This document shows positions 9,450-17,372 of a DNA stretch of 64,000 nucleotides, in pieces. Position 1 is the first letter of the stretch. Every line of letters begins with the position of its first letter. A program made the translations under genes and the position numbers. Where the stretch lies: the NCBI GenBank assembly GCA_024515975.1, contig JAMSKV010000004.1, positions 62,001 through 126,000 on the forward strand, read 5' to 3'. The stretch is from Endosaccharibacter trunci (GTDB lineage Bacteria > Pseudomonadota > Alphaproteobacteria > Acetobacterales > Acetobacteraceae). Under the pieces are notes generated by a model, which searched no databases, had not been told where the DNA came from, and saw only the letters and a program-made list of their open reading frames with translations.

Positions 9450-9779
9450 TCAGCGTATTTGCTGTTGCGGCGGCAAAGGCTGGTCGGTCGGCACCGGCAG
9501 GCGGCTGCCGGTCACGACCAGGCCGGGCGCCCCGGCCTTGTCGCGGGCGACGAAGGGAATATTGTCGGTGCTGGCCTGAATCTGGAACGGCTTGTCGCCG
9601 GTCAGGTCCGGCTTGCGGCCGCCCGCGCACTCGGACACCGCATTCTGAAAGGCCACCGCGCGATTGGGGAAATCGTAGAGGCGGTGGATGCAGGCGACAT
9701 CGGTCTCGCCCGCCTGCTTCACCGCTCCGCCCGCGCAGCCGGCGAGCAGGAACAGGGGAAGCAGGCGGGCGGCGATCAC
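9450..9779 (-). CDS. Small lipoprotein encoded inside the phosphonate operon
   Basis: The GTG at 9777-9779 overlaps the TGA of the PEP mutase gene by four bases (GTGA), implying translational coupling. The 109-residue product begins [15 protein letters not shown], a short lipoprotein signal with the lipobox Cys15. The mature part carries [18 protein letters not shown], a second Cys in SECAGG, and a Gln/Pro-rich tail. No family was recognised. Its position between aepX and aepY suggests a role at the envelope linked to the phosphonate product, but that is inference. Confidence 0.7.
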   Translation of the reverse strand: MIAARLLPLFLLAGCAGGAVKQAGETDVACIHRLYDFPNRAVAFQNAVSECAGGRKPDLTGDKPFQIQASTDNIPFVARDKAGAPGLVVTGSRLPVPTDQPLPPQQQIR

Positions 9780-11563
9780 TGGAAGTTCCGCGCGTCGGCG
9801 AGGTCGGCGAGGGTGTCCACATCGAGCCAGTGGCCTGTGATGTAGTGCACCGCCACCGGGTGGCGCGCGGCGAGACGCGACAGCAGCGCCGGGATGTCGG
9901 CCTGCTCGGCAGTGCCGTCGGCCTGCATGGCGGCGAGTTCCTCGCGCATCAGGGCAGCGCCTCGGGCGCTGAAGCGCGCAAGGCCGATCCATTCGCCGGC
10001 ACTGTCCTCGGCGGAAACATCGCCGATGGCGGTGAGGCGCGCCGGGGCGTCGTCGAGATAGTCGGCCGAGAACGGCTTGTCGGCGGCGACCAGATCGCGC
10101 GGATGCGCCCGACGGGCGCCGCGCTCGTTCTGGGCGCGCTGGCGCAGCGCGTCCACGGCCACGACGATATCCGCCTCCACGCCCATCAGCGCATCGAGGA
10201 TGTAGCGGCGGAACAGCACGTCGCCGTAGACCAGCACGGTTTCGCCGTTGAGGTGCCCGGCCGCGCGCAGCAGGGAGAACACCTCGCCGGTCTCGGCATG
10301 GGCCTCGTTGTCCAGCAGAACGACGCCCTCGGCCGGCACGGTGTCCCCGTTGATGGCCTCCTTCGCGAAGCCGCGCACCACGGCCATCTCGCGCACGCCG
10401 CTCTGGCGCATGGTCTCCAGGAGCTGGGCGAGCAGCGGCCTGCCGCGCACGTCGACCATGCATTTCGGCCGGTCCGCGGTGAGCACGCCGAGTGCCGCGC
10501 CTTGCGAGGCGGCGAGCACGACGCCGCGCACCGGCTCGGCCGGGGCGGCGAGATCGCCCGCGGCGCCGGTCGCGGCGGCGATCTCCGGCTCGACGCTGGC
10601 GGCGGGAGCGCCCACAACCGGCAGATAGCGGTCGCCGGCACGCTCCAGCTCGTCATTGTCCATCAGGGCGAAGATGTCCTTCACGCTGGCGACCCGGCCC
10701 TCGATCGCGGTGAGCGACTGCTCGGCGCGGATGGTGGCGGCGGTCTCGCGCATCGCGGTGATGGACGCGCGCACCAGATGGTTGGCCCAGATGATGGTCG
10801 ACACGCCGGCCTGCCGGAACGCGTCGGTGGGCGTGCCGTAATACATGGTCGGCACGATCACCACCGGACAGCGATCGCCCCAGCGCTCCATGAAGCCCAG
10901 GATCTCGTGCGCGGTGCGCTTCTTGGAGTGCATCAGGATCGCATCGGCGCCGGCGCGATGATACGCCTCCGCGCGCCGCAGCGCCTCGTCCATGGAATGG
11001 CCGGAAATCAGCGCCTCGACACGAGCCACAAGCTGGAAGTCGGGATCGGTCTGGCTGTCCTTGCCGGCGCGAATGCGGCCGCAGAACTCCTCCATGTCGG
11101 CGAGAGGCTGCGCCTCGCCGATGAAGGAGTTGGTCTTCGGAAACAGCTTGTCCTCGATGCAGACGCCGGCGATGCCGCGCTCGCACAGCTTGCGCACCAG
11201 ACGGCGCACGTTGTTGAAGTTGCCGTAACCCGTGTCGCCGTCGAGCAGGATCGGCAGGTCGGAGGCGTCGGCCATGTATTCGACCTGGTCCAGCACCTGG
11301 GTCCAGGACGCCTCGTTGTTGTCGCGCAGGCCCATCGCGGCGCTCATGGAGAGGCCGGATCCCCAGATACCCTCGAAGCCGGCCTCGGCGACGATGCGGG
11401 CCGACAGGCCGCTATGGGCCTCCATCAGGAAGGCCAAATCCGGCCCCTGAAGCATCCGCTTCAAACGGGCGAACCGGCTCACCGGGGCGGCGGGACGATC
11501 GGGAGCGGGAGCCGTCGCGCGCAGGTCGGCCGTCTCGCGGGTGGGCTCGTATCGGTTCGCCAA
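9776..11563 (-). CDS. aepX: Phosphoenolpyruvate mutase fused to a nucleotidyltransferase-like domain
   Basis: The frame runs far upstream antisense to pntC. The likely start is TTG at 11561-11563, nine bases after GAGG, giving 595 residues; an internal GTG near residue 28 is an alternative. Residues ~30-310 are PEP mutase (isocitrate lyase superfamily), with DGDTGYG at 108-114 and the diagnostic [10 protein letters not shown] at 137-146, which isomerises PEP to phosphonopyruvate. Residues ~345-595 look like a sugar-phosphate nucleotidyltransferase: [20 protein letters not shown] and YGDVLF. However, the usual GxGxR loop reads SQGAALG and lacks the Arg, so this domain may be inactive or altered. 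It is first in an operon with the lipoprotein and aepY and is divergent from pntC. Confidence 0.88.
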   Translation of the reverse strand: MANRYEPTRETADLRATAPAPDRPAAPVSRFARLKRMLQGPDLAFLMEAHSGLSARIVAEAGFEGIWGSGLSMSAAMGLRDNNEASWTQVLDQVEYMADASDLPILLDGDTGYGNFNNVRRLVRKLCERGIAGVCIEDKLFPKTNSFIGEAQPLADMEEFCGRIRAGKDSQTDPDFQLVARVEALISGHSMDEALRRAEAYHRAGADAILMHSKKRTAHEILGFMERWGDRCPVVIVPTMYYGTPTDAFRQAGVSTIIWANHLVRASITAMRETAATIRAEQSLTAIEGRVASVKDIFALMDNDELERAGDRYLPVVGAPAASVEPEIAAATGAAGDLAAPAEPVRGVVLAASQGAALGVLTADRPKCMVDVRGRPLLAQLLETMRQSGVREMAVVRGFAKEAINGDTVPAEGVVLLDNEAHAETGEVFSLLRAAGHLNGETVLVYGDVLFRRYILDALMGVEADIVVAVDALRQRAQNERGARRAHPRDLVAADKPFSADYLDDAPARLTAIGDVSAEDSAGEWIGLARFSARGAALMREELAAMQADGTAEQADIPALLSRLAARHPVAVHYITGHWLDVDTLADLADARNFQ

Positions 11564-11582
11564 TTGCGAATTCCTCGTGAAA

Positions 11583-11622
11583 CTGTCATGTAACAGTCTC
11601 TTTCCTGCCTCATTCCTGTCGG
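11583..11622 (+). promoter_or_regulatory. Tandem Pho-box-like repeats in the divergent phosphonate promoter
   Basis: Four 7-mers begin at 11583, 11594, 11605 and 11616, an exact 11-base period with 4-base spacers: CTGTCAT, CAGTCTC, CTGCCTC and CTGTCGG. The first two with spacer GTAA match the PhoB box consensus (CTGTCAT, four bases, CTGTCAC/T) at most positions. The array fills the 75-base gap between aepX and pntC and is oriented toward pntC. It implies PhoB activation under phosphate limitation. The matches to the consensus are seen; the binding is inferred. Confidence 0.6.
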
Positions 11623-11638
11623 TTCGGCCACCCGAAAT

Positions 11639-12436
11639 ATGCTCTTGCCTGATCCCGTTCCGCCCGCGCGCCCGGACCCGGCGCCGATCGCGCTGATGCT
11701 GGCGGCCGGTCGCGGCAAGCGTCTGGGCGCCCATCATCACGGACCGAAGATCCTGCAACGCTTCGGCGGACGCAGCCTGCTGGAGCGACATCTGGAGCGA
11801 CTCGATCGGGCCGGCTGCGGCCGCATCGTCCTCGTCGTCGGCTACGAGGCGGAGCGGATTCGCGACGAGCTCGACCGGCTCGGCCTGCGCGACCGGGTCG
11901 AGCTGATCCACAATCCACGTTGGCAGACGGGCAGCATCGTCTCCATGCTGGCCGGCGAGGCCGCGCTGCGCTCCGGGCTGCCCGTGGTGCTGATGGACGC
12001 GGACGTGATCTACGGCCAGCCCCTCATCGACCGGTTGTTCGCCAGCAGGTTCGAGGCGGCTCTGCTGCTGGATCGCGAGCTGGAACCCGGCGACGAGCCG
12101 GTGAAGATCTGCGTGGACGAGGGCGGCCGCATCGTGGATTTCGCCAAGAAACCCGACACGGCGCATGCCTGGCATGGCGAAAGCGTCGGCTTCTTCCGGT
12201 TCGAACCCCAGCTCGCGGCCGAACTGGCCGATCGGGCCGCCCGAATGATGGCGGAGGAGAACGGCACGGCGCTCGAATACGAGGAGCCGATCCGCATGCT
12301 GATCAAGGCCGATCGGGCGGGTGTGCGATTCGGCTTCGAGGATGTGTCCGGGATGCCGTGGACCGAGATCGATTTCGTGGAAGACGTGGCCAAGGCGGAG
12401 GCGCTGGTGCCATACCTCATGGAGCCTGCGGCATGA
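11639..12436 (+). CDS. pntC: Phosphonate nucleotidyltransferase, PntC-like
   Basis: A 265-residue single-domain nucleotidyltransferase with the intact loop [12 protein letters not shown] (19-30), PKIL with the conserved Lys, LMDADV for the metal-binding Asp, and a C-terminal EIDFVED. This fold activates phosphates or phosphonates with CTP or UTP. Next to PEP mutase and phosphonopyruvate decarboxylase, the best reading is a PntC-type cytidylyltransferase that makes a CMP-phosphonate for transfer to lipid or glycan. The start ATG has no Shine-Dalgarno, so translation may be leaderless or the start may differ slightly. Its TGA overlaps the ATG of the next gene. The family is clear; the substrate is inferred. 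Confidence 0.75.
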   Translation: MLLPDPVPPARPDPAPIALMLAAGRGKRLGAHHHGPKILQRFGGRSLLERHLERLDRAGCGRIVLVVGYEAERIRDELDRLGLRDRVELIHNPRWQTGSIVSMLAGEAALRSGLPVVLMDADVIYGQPLIDRLFASRFEAALLLDRELEPGDEPVKICVDEGGRIVDFAKKPDTAHAWHGESVGFFRFEPQLAAELADRAARMMAEENGTALEYEEPIRMLIKADRAGVRFGFEDVSGMPWTEIDFVEDVAKAEALVPYLMEPAA

Positions 12437-13233
12437 ACAAGCAGTTTATCCCGGAACCACGCGACGATATCGGCGGCGCCGGCACGTCTCTGCCCGATGC
12501 CGAACAGATCGCCCGCATGCGCCGGGACGGCTATCTGGTGGTGCGGAACTTCTTTTCCCCGGCCGAGACCGAGTCGCTGATCGCGCTCACCACCCATATC
12601 GCCGCCCAGCCGGAGCAGGTGGGCGGACAGATGGTCTATGGCGAGACGAGTCTGCTCGATCCGAATCAGCGCGTGATCCAGCGTATCGAGGATTTCTGTT
12701 CGCACCACCCGGCGATGGACGAGGTGGCCCGGCGCGGCGCGCTGAGCCGCTGGCTCGACGCGTTGATGGGCGGCGAGACGGTTCTGTTCAAGGACAAGAT
12801 CAACTTCAAATACCCGGGCGGCGACGGTTTCAAGGCGCATCAGGATCAGGCCGCCGGCTGGACCCGCTACGCGCCCCTGTTCATCACCGCCCTGGTGACG
12901 ATCGATCGCGCCACGGTGGAGAATGGCTGCCTGGAGATCGCCACCATGCCGCGCACCACCGAGATGATCGGCGCGGAGTGGGAGCCGCTTTCCGAGGAGG
13001 CTTTGGGTCTCGTCGCGGTGCCGACCGAGCCGGGCGACGTGATCTTCTTCGACAGCTACGTGCCCCATGCCTCCAAGCCGAACCTGACCCAGACGCAGCG
13101 ACGCGTGCTGTATCTGACCTACAACCTGGCCGAAGCGGGCGATCATCGCCGGCGCTATTTCGCCGAGAAGCGCGCGGCCTTTCCGCCCGATATCGAACGC
13201 AAGGCCGGCGAGACCTACGTGTTCAGGGTCTGA
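12433..13233 (+). CDS. PhyH-family Fe(II)/2-oxoglutarate dioxygenase
   Basis: The ATG overlaps the pntC stop (ATGA). The 266-residue protein belongs to the phytanoyl-CoA dioxygenase family: HQD at 136-138 supplies two iron ligands, His212 in YVPHASKPN the third, and the Arg pair at 223-224 in [10 protein letters not shown] probably binds 2-oxoglutarate. Relatives such as PhnY hydroxylate 2-aminoethylphosphonate at C1. In a biosynthetic locus this enzyme would most simply add a hydroxyl to the phosphonate headgroup. Whether it acts on the free compound, the CMP adduct or the final lipid or glycan cannot be told from sequence. Confidence 0.8.
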   Translation: MNKQFIPEPRDDIGGAGTSLPDAEQIARMRRDGYLVVRNFFSPAETESLIALTTHIAAQPEQVGGQMVYGETSLLDPNQRVIQRIEDFCSHHPAMDEVARRGALSRWLDALMGGETVLFKDKINFKYPGGDGFKAHQDQAAGWTRYAPLFITALVTIDRATVENGCLEIATMPRTTEMIGAEWEPLSEEALGLVAVPTEPGDVIFFDSYVPHASKPNLTQTQRRVLYLTYNLAEAGDHRRRYFAEKRAAFPPDIERKAGETYVFRV

Positions 13234-13348
13234 GGCCTGCATTTTCGACTCTTCGGTGTGGCACGGCTGCTCTTTCGCGGATCGTCGCGCCACCGTATCC
13301 ATGCGCGATTGGGCGCGATCGTTCGATGCGCGTGAATGGGGTGATACG

Positions 13349-14257
13349 ATGCGGCGACGGATCCGGGGCTTTAGAACGAGCGCGGCAGCCATCGTCGCCG
13401 GGTTGGGGGCGACGCTCCTGTCCGGCTGCGCCACACCGCCGCCGAAGAGCGACCCGGATGCGCTGGCGGACTACAAGGCCACCAACGATCCGTTCGAGCC
13501 CACCAACCGCGTGTTCTATTCGATCAATGACGGGCTGCTGACCTATGTGCTGACGCCGGTGGCGCGCGGCTACAACTACGCCCTGCCGCAGCCCGTGCGC
13601 ACCGGCATCCACAACGTGCTGAACAATCTCGGCTCGCCGGTGCAGTTCGCCAACGACGTGCTGGAAACCAAGCCGCGTCGCGCCGGCGACACCTTCGTGC
13701 GCTTCCTGGTCAATTCCACCGTGGGCGTCGGCGGCATCTTCGATGTCGCCAAGTCGATCGGCTATCCCGACCACTCCGCCGATGGCGGGCTGACGCTGGC
13801 CGTCTGGGGCATTCCCGCCGGCCCGTATCTCTATCTGCCCTTTTTCGGTCCGTCCGGCGTGCGCGACGGCATCGGCCGCGGCGTCGATTCGGCCGTCAAT
13901 CCCTATACCTGGGTGACGTTCAACGGCGTGAACCACCTGAACGCCATCTCCACCGGCCTGTCGGCGGTGGATGCGGTGGCGCCGCATATCGACGACCTCA
14001 AGAAGCTGAACGAGGAAGCGCTGGACCCGTATGCGACCCAGCGCTCGCTGTATCGCCAGCTCCAGCAATCGCGCCTGAAAGCGATCGAGGACGATCATCG
14101 CGCCACGGTGCCGGACTGGTATCCGGACCCCGGCGCAACCGGCGGCGCCAAGCCGGCGACGCCCGCGCACAACACCCTGCCCTTGCCGGTGATCAGCCCC
14201 GTCGTTTCGCGCGCCGGCGCCGCGTCCACAGCCGCTTCGGCAGCCGCGCCGCAATAA
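13349..14257 (+). CDS. mlaA: MlaA family outer-membrane lipoprotein
   Basis: The ATG at 13349 (GGGGTGA upstream) gives 302 residues beginning with an Arg-rich signal and lipobox LLSGC (Cys27). The body shows the MlaA/VacJ marks: NDPFEPTNRVFYSIND, RRAGDTFVRFLVNSTVGVGG, and IPAGPYLYLPFFGPSGVRDG. MlaA extracts mislocalised phospholipid from the outer leaflet and hands it to the periplasmic carrier MlaC. No mlaBCDEF genes are in the window. The C-terminus is a low-complexity Ala/Thr/Ser tail. Confidence 0.92.
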   Translation: MRRRIRGFRTSAAAIVAGLGATLLSGCATPPPKSDPDALADYKATNDPFEPTNRVFYSINDGLLTYVLTPVARGYNYALPQPVRTGIHNVLNNLGSPVQFANDVLETKPRRAGDTFVRFLVNSTVGVGGIFDVAKSIGYPDHSADGGLTLAVWGIPAGPYLYLPFFGPSGVRDGIGRGVDSAVNPYTWVTFNGVNHLNAISTGLSAVDAVAPHIDDLKKLNEEALDPYATQRSLYRQLQQSRLKAIEDDHRATVPDWYPDPGATGGAKPATPAHNTLPLPVISPVVSRAGAASTAASAAAPQ

Positions 14258-14329
14258 CCTGCTACAATTCGCCCAAATCCGTTCCGCGAGACTGCGCTAC
14301 AGCGTCGTCATCGTGGAAGGAGACGGGCG

Positions 14330-14482
14330 ATGTCGTTCTGGATGATGGTGGTTCTGGCCAGCGGCGCGGTTCTGGCGCTGGGCCTGTTGTTCACCCTGCT
14401 CATCTTGGCCCTCGACCATGACACCGACGACGCCGTGCCGCTGTCCCGGCAGGACGATCGGCGCTGGACCAGCATCATCTGA
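14330..14482 (+). CDS. Small single-span membrane protein (50 aa)
   Basis: The ATG at 14330 follows AAGGAGA at ideal spacing. The product starts MSFWMMVVLASGAVLALGLL, continues hydrophobic to about residue 28, and ends in a charged tail with HDTDDAV and RQDDRRW. The N-terminal half can form one membrane helix, with the tail on the other side. It is short but has a strong ribosome binding site and a hairpin just after its stop. No family was recognised. Confidence 0.6.
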   Translation: MSFWMMVVLASGAVLALGLLFTLLILALDHDTDDAVPLSRQDDRRWTSII

Positions 14483-14489
14483 GTTGGAG

Positions 14490-14506
14490 ATGGCGATTTT
14501 CGCCAT
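14490..14506. terminator. Short hairpin after the 50-aa gene
   Basis: ATGGCGA pairs perfectly with TCGCCAT across a TTT loop, eight bases after the stop of the small membrane-protein gene. There is no clear T-run after it, so terminator strength is uncertain. Confidence 0.4.
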
Positions 14507-14596
14507 ATGCAGGCCAGAGCCCAGAAGGATTGGCCTGTTCGATCAACCGTCCGTGGTATGCTCGAAGAAGATCAAATGATAACAACGGCTTAGCGC

Positions 14597-14615
14597 TTGG
14601 CACGCCGGATGCAAT
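14597..14615 (+). promoter_or_regulatory. Sigma-54 (RpoN) -24/-12 promoter match
   Basis: TTGGCACGCCGGATGCAAT matches the consensus TGGCACG-N4-TTGCA with a single change in the -12 element. The GG (14599-14600) and GC (14611-14612) are exactly ten bases apart, the spacing this sigma factor requires. Transcription would start near 14624, leaving about 37 bases before the ATG of the 57-aa gene. Confidence 0.55.
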
Positions 14616-14660
14616 CTCCTTTTCGTGGCCGCATCGGCCAGAACCACGAAAGGGAACACC

Positions 14661-14834
14661 ATGACCCGCATCAGCCTCAGCACCGCCCGCTTCGCCGGCC
14701 ACACCCTGCGCACCGCCGATCGCGCCGATCCGCTCCCGCCGGAAAGCCTGACCGCGACCGCCGATCTCGCGATCCGTTTCTCCCTCGCTTTGATGCCGTT
14801 TTCCACCATCGCCTGGCTGTTCATCGCCCATTGA
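14661..14834 (+). CDS. Small protein with C-terminal membrane segment (57 aa)
   Basis: The ATG at 14661 follows GAAAGGGA. The product begins MTRISLSTARFAGHTLRTAD, has a short acidic and Pro-containing middle, and ends in a hydrophobic stretch (IRFSLALMPFSTIAWLFIAH) that can span the membrane once. It is the first gene downstream of the sigma-54-type promoter at 14597-14615. No family was recognised; the small tail-anchored layout fits a regulatory or envelope peptide. Confidence 0.6.
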   Translation: MTRISLSTARFAGHTLRTADRADPLPPESLTATADLAIRFSLALMPFSTIAWLFIAH

Positions 14835-14975
14835 GGGCCCGGCGCTGGACCGTCCGGCCTGCCGCGCGGGGGCGTTCGCACTGGCCGCACCTCTGGCCGC
14901 ACCTCTGGCCACATCTCCGGCAAGATGGCACCACCGTGTTCGGGCCGCCCGAGAGCGGCCGACACGGGAGGGACG

Positions 14976-17237
14976 GTGGCCGGACGAAGAACACGATGGG
15001 CGGTCGCGATCGGGATTTTCCTCTGCCTGCCGCCGGCGCTGCTCGTCTTTGCGGCATCGCTGATCCAGCCGGACCGTTACAAGCCGCGCATCGAGGCCCT
15101 CGTGGCCGCGCAGACAGGACGGACCCTGTCGATCGACGGCCCGATCCGGATTCGCTGGGCCCTGCATCCGGCCTTGTCGTTTTCCCGGATCCGCCTGAGC
15201 AACCTGCCCGGCGGATCGCGCCCGGACATGGCCATCGTCGATCGCATTGATGCCCGGCTGTCCGTCCTCGCGCTGCTTCACTGGCGAATCGCCGTCACGC
15301 GATTGACCCTGATCGGACCCAACATCCTGTTCGAGCCGGTGAACGGCGCGCCGAACTGGGTGTTCAGACGCGCAGCGGCAGCGCCGGACCATGCCACCAA
15401 GGCGCCGGGGCTCTCGATCGAGACCGCCCATGTCACCAACGGCATGCTGACCTTCCATTTTCCCAGGCGCACCAACGTCATCGGCGTGCGCTCGCTGGAC
15501 TACGCGCATGTGCGCTGGACCGATCCGCTGCGTCTCGACGCCGTGTTCGTGTATCGCGACTTCAAGCCGTTCTCGTTCCGCGCCGCGGCCACGCCCACCG
15601 GCAACACCTTCGCCCCCTGGACCACGCAGATCGAGGCGCATGCGTTCGACGAATCGCTGGCGGCGGATGGCAGCGCCAGCCTGTCCGGTGCGTACGACCT
15701 GACCGTGAAGCTGCGCGCACCAGCCCTGGAGCAGCTCAATCAGCTCCTGCCCTCCCTGCGGCTTCCGCCGCTGCACGGCATGGTCCTGTCCACCCGGCTG
15801 ATCAATGCGGCGGCGGGCGATCTGCCCGATGCGGGCAAGACCGACATGACGGCGGACAGCCTGTCGCTGGACGACCACGTGCCGGGCCTGTCCTTGTCCA
15901 AGCTGCATCTGAGCCTGCCCGCACAGGGCGCTGTCGCCCGCTTCGGTGCCGGCGGGCGCTTTCGGACGCAGCCCTTCACCATCGACGGGCAGTTCGATTT
16001 ACCGATCCATCTCGATGGACGCTCGACCGGCAAGGCAGGGCTCACCATCACGGCCGGCCGCGACGACAGCGTCCATCCCGGCGACAGGCTGCATCTCGAG
16101 GGCAGCCTGTCGCTGAACAGCGGAACGTTCGACGGCTTCGCGGGCCAGGCTTCACTTCGCAGCGCGACGCTGGCGGCGTTCCGGCCGCTCGTATCCCCGG
16201 CCCTGCCCGTGCTCACCGCGCTTTCGGTCGAATCCGGCATCGCATTGCCCGCCTCGCTCGACCGGGTCGATCTCCGATCCTTGTCGCTGCACGCAGCGGA
16301 AGGCGACCTGGCCGGAGACGTCCTGCTGCGCCGCGGCCGCACCCCGTCCGTGACCGCCACCCTGCATTCGGGTCTGCTGTCGCTCGATCCCCTGCTGCCG
16401 GCCGGCGCGGGCAAGGACGACACGCCGTCCATGCAGACCCGGCTGCCCTGGGACAGGCTTCGCCAGAACGCCGCGCTCGACATCGCGTGGCGCGCCGACC
16501 GCATCGACTGGCACGGGCAGACATGGCCGGCCCTCGCCCTGCATGCCACCCTCGATCGCGGCATGCTCTCGCTCGACATGCCGGATGGCGCATTGCGCGG
16601 CACCGCCAGCGTCAATGCGGGCGTCGATCCGGTGCCGGTGCGACTGTCGATGCGAACGCATGATTTTCCGCTCCGTCCGCTGCTGGGACTGGCCGGATTG
16701 CCGATGCCGGCGAACGATCCTGTCACGGGCACGCTGCGCCTGGCGCTGGATTTGTCGGCCAGAGGCGATACGCCGCAAGCCCTGCTGTCCAGCCTCGACG
16801 GCACGGTGGCGATGGCCACGAACAATGCGGGGATGAGCTATAATACGCTCTCCGCCGTCGCGGCGTCCGCATTGGACAAGCTCGGCGCCCGCGCGCCACG
16901 CGGCAACCATACGATCGTGCGCCGTTTCGGCCTGCGTGGAACGGTCGCGGACGGGGTGTTGAAACTCTCCACCCTGGCGCTGGATACCGGCAGCCTGGTG
17001 CTGAGCGGCGTCGGCACGGTCGATCTGGTGCAGAAGACGTTGGCGCTCAAGCTCCACCCGCTGGCCCGTCTGGCCGGATCGCGCGTGTCGGTGCCGGTGG
17101 TCGTGAAGGGTCCGTTCGCCGCGCCGGCAATCAGCGTGGACGCCGGCGGTCTGGACAAGGTCGGGCTGCTGCTCGACGCGCTGTTCGGCGGCGATCATCC
17201 GAAGACGTGCAAGGATGCGGGGCTGAAAGAAGAGTAA
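14976..17237 (+). CDS. asmA: AsmA family protein
   Basis: The GTG at 14976 follows GGGAGGGA and gives 753 residues. An N-terminal membrane anchor (WAVAIGIFLCLPPALLVF) is followed by the AsmA start YKPRIEALVAAQTGRTLSIDG and the repeated beta-rich body, with a conserved C-terminal region (VADGVLKLSTLALDTGSLVLSGVGTVDL, read in parts). AsmA-like proteins form long grooves that move phospholipid between the two membranes of the envelope. It lies two genes after mlaA, which also handles phospholipid transport. Confidence 0.88.
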   Translation: MAGRRTRWAVAIGIFLCLPPALLVFAASLIQPDRYKPRIEALVAAQTGRTLSIDGPIRIRWALHPALSFSRIRLSNLPGGSRPDMAIVDRIDARLSVLALLHWRIAVTRLTLIGPNILFEPVNGAPNWVFRRAAAAPDHATKAPGLSIETAHVTNGMLTFHFPRRTNVIGVRSLDYAHVRWTDPLRLDAVFVYRDFKPFSFRAAATPTGNTFAPWTTQIEAHAFDESLAADGSASLSGAYDLTVKLRAPALEQLNQLLPSLRLPPLHGMVLSTRLINAAAGDLPDAGKTDMTADSLSLDDHVPGLSLSKLHLSLPAQGAVARFGAGGRFRTQPFTIDGQFDLPIHLDGRSTGKAGLTITAGRDDSVHPGDRLHLEGSLSLNSGTFDGFAGQASLRSATLAAFRPLVSPALPVLTALSVESGIALPASLDRVDLRSLSLHAAEGDLAGDVLLRRGRTPSVTATLHSGLLSLDPLLPAGAGKDDTPSMQTRLPWDRLRQNAALDIAWRADRIDWHGQTWPALALHATLDRGMLSLDMPDGALRGTASVNAGVDPVPVRLSMRTHDFPLRPLLGLAGLPMPANDPVTGTLRLALDLSARGDTPQALLSSLDGTVAMATNNAGMSYNTLSAVAASALDKLGARAPRGNHTIVRRFGLRGTVADGVLKLSTLALDTGSLVLSGVGTVDLVQKTLALKLHPLARLAGSRVSVPVVVKGPFAAPAISVDAGGLDKVGLLLDALFGGDHPKTCKDAGLKEE

Positions 17238-17241
17238 GAAT

Positions 17242-17358
17242 GTTCTTTCTTGAAAGAAAGAACCAAAGAACTTCTGGTTGTTTGCCTCCGCGCCTCGCCG
17301 CGCGCGCATCACCAAACGGACAAAAGTCTTTTTGCTTCTTTTTCTTCAGAAAAAGAAG
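17242..17358. repeat. Nested inverted-repeat element, copy 1
   Basis: First of five related ~115-base elements. It opens with TTCTTTC-TT-GAAAGAA and closes with a perfect 11-bp hairpin, CTTCTTTTTCT-TC-AGAAAAAGAAG (17335-17358). An inner arm CCAAACGGAC lies near the right end; its left partner is poorly preserved in this copy. The element sits between the convergent 3' ends of asmA and tyrA and may act as a two-way terminator. Confidence 0.8.
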
Positions 17359-17372
17359 ACTCTCTCTCTTCC

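Noticed and set aside
11564-12175. N-terminal extension of the PEP mutase frame
   Set aside because: The frame is open upstream, but this part is antisense to pntC and encodes no PEP-mutase sequence. The TTG at 11563 behind GAGG is a better start.
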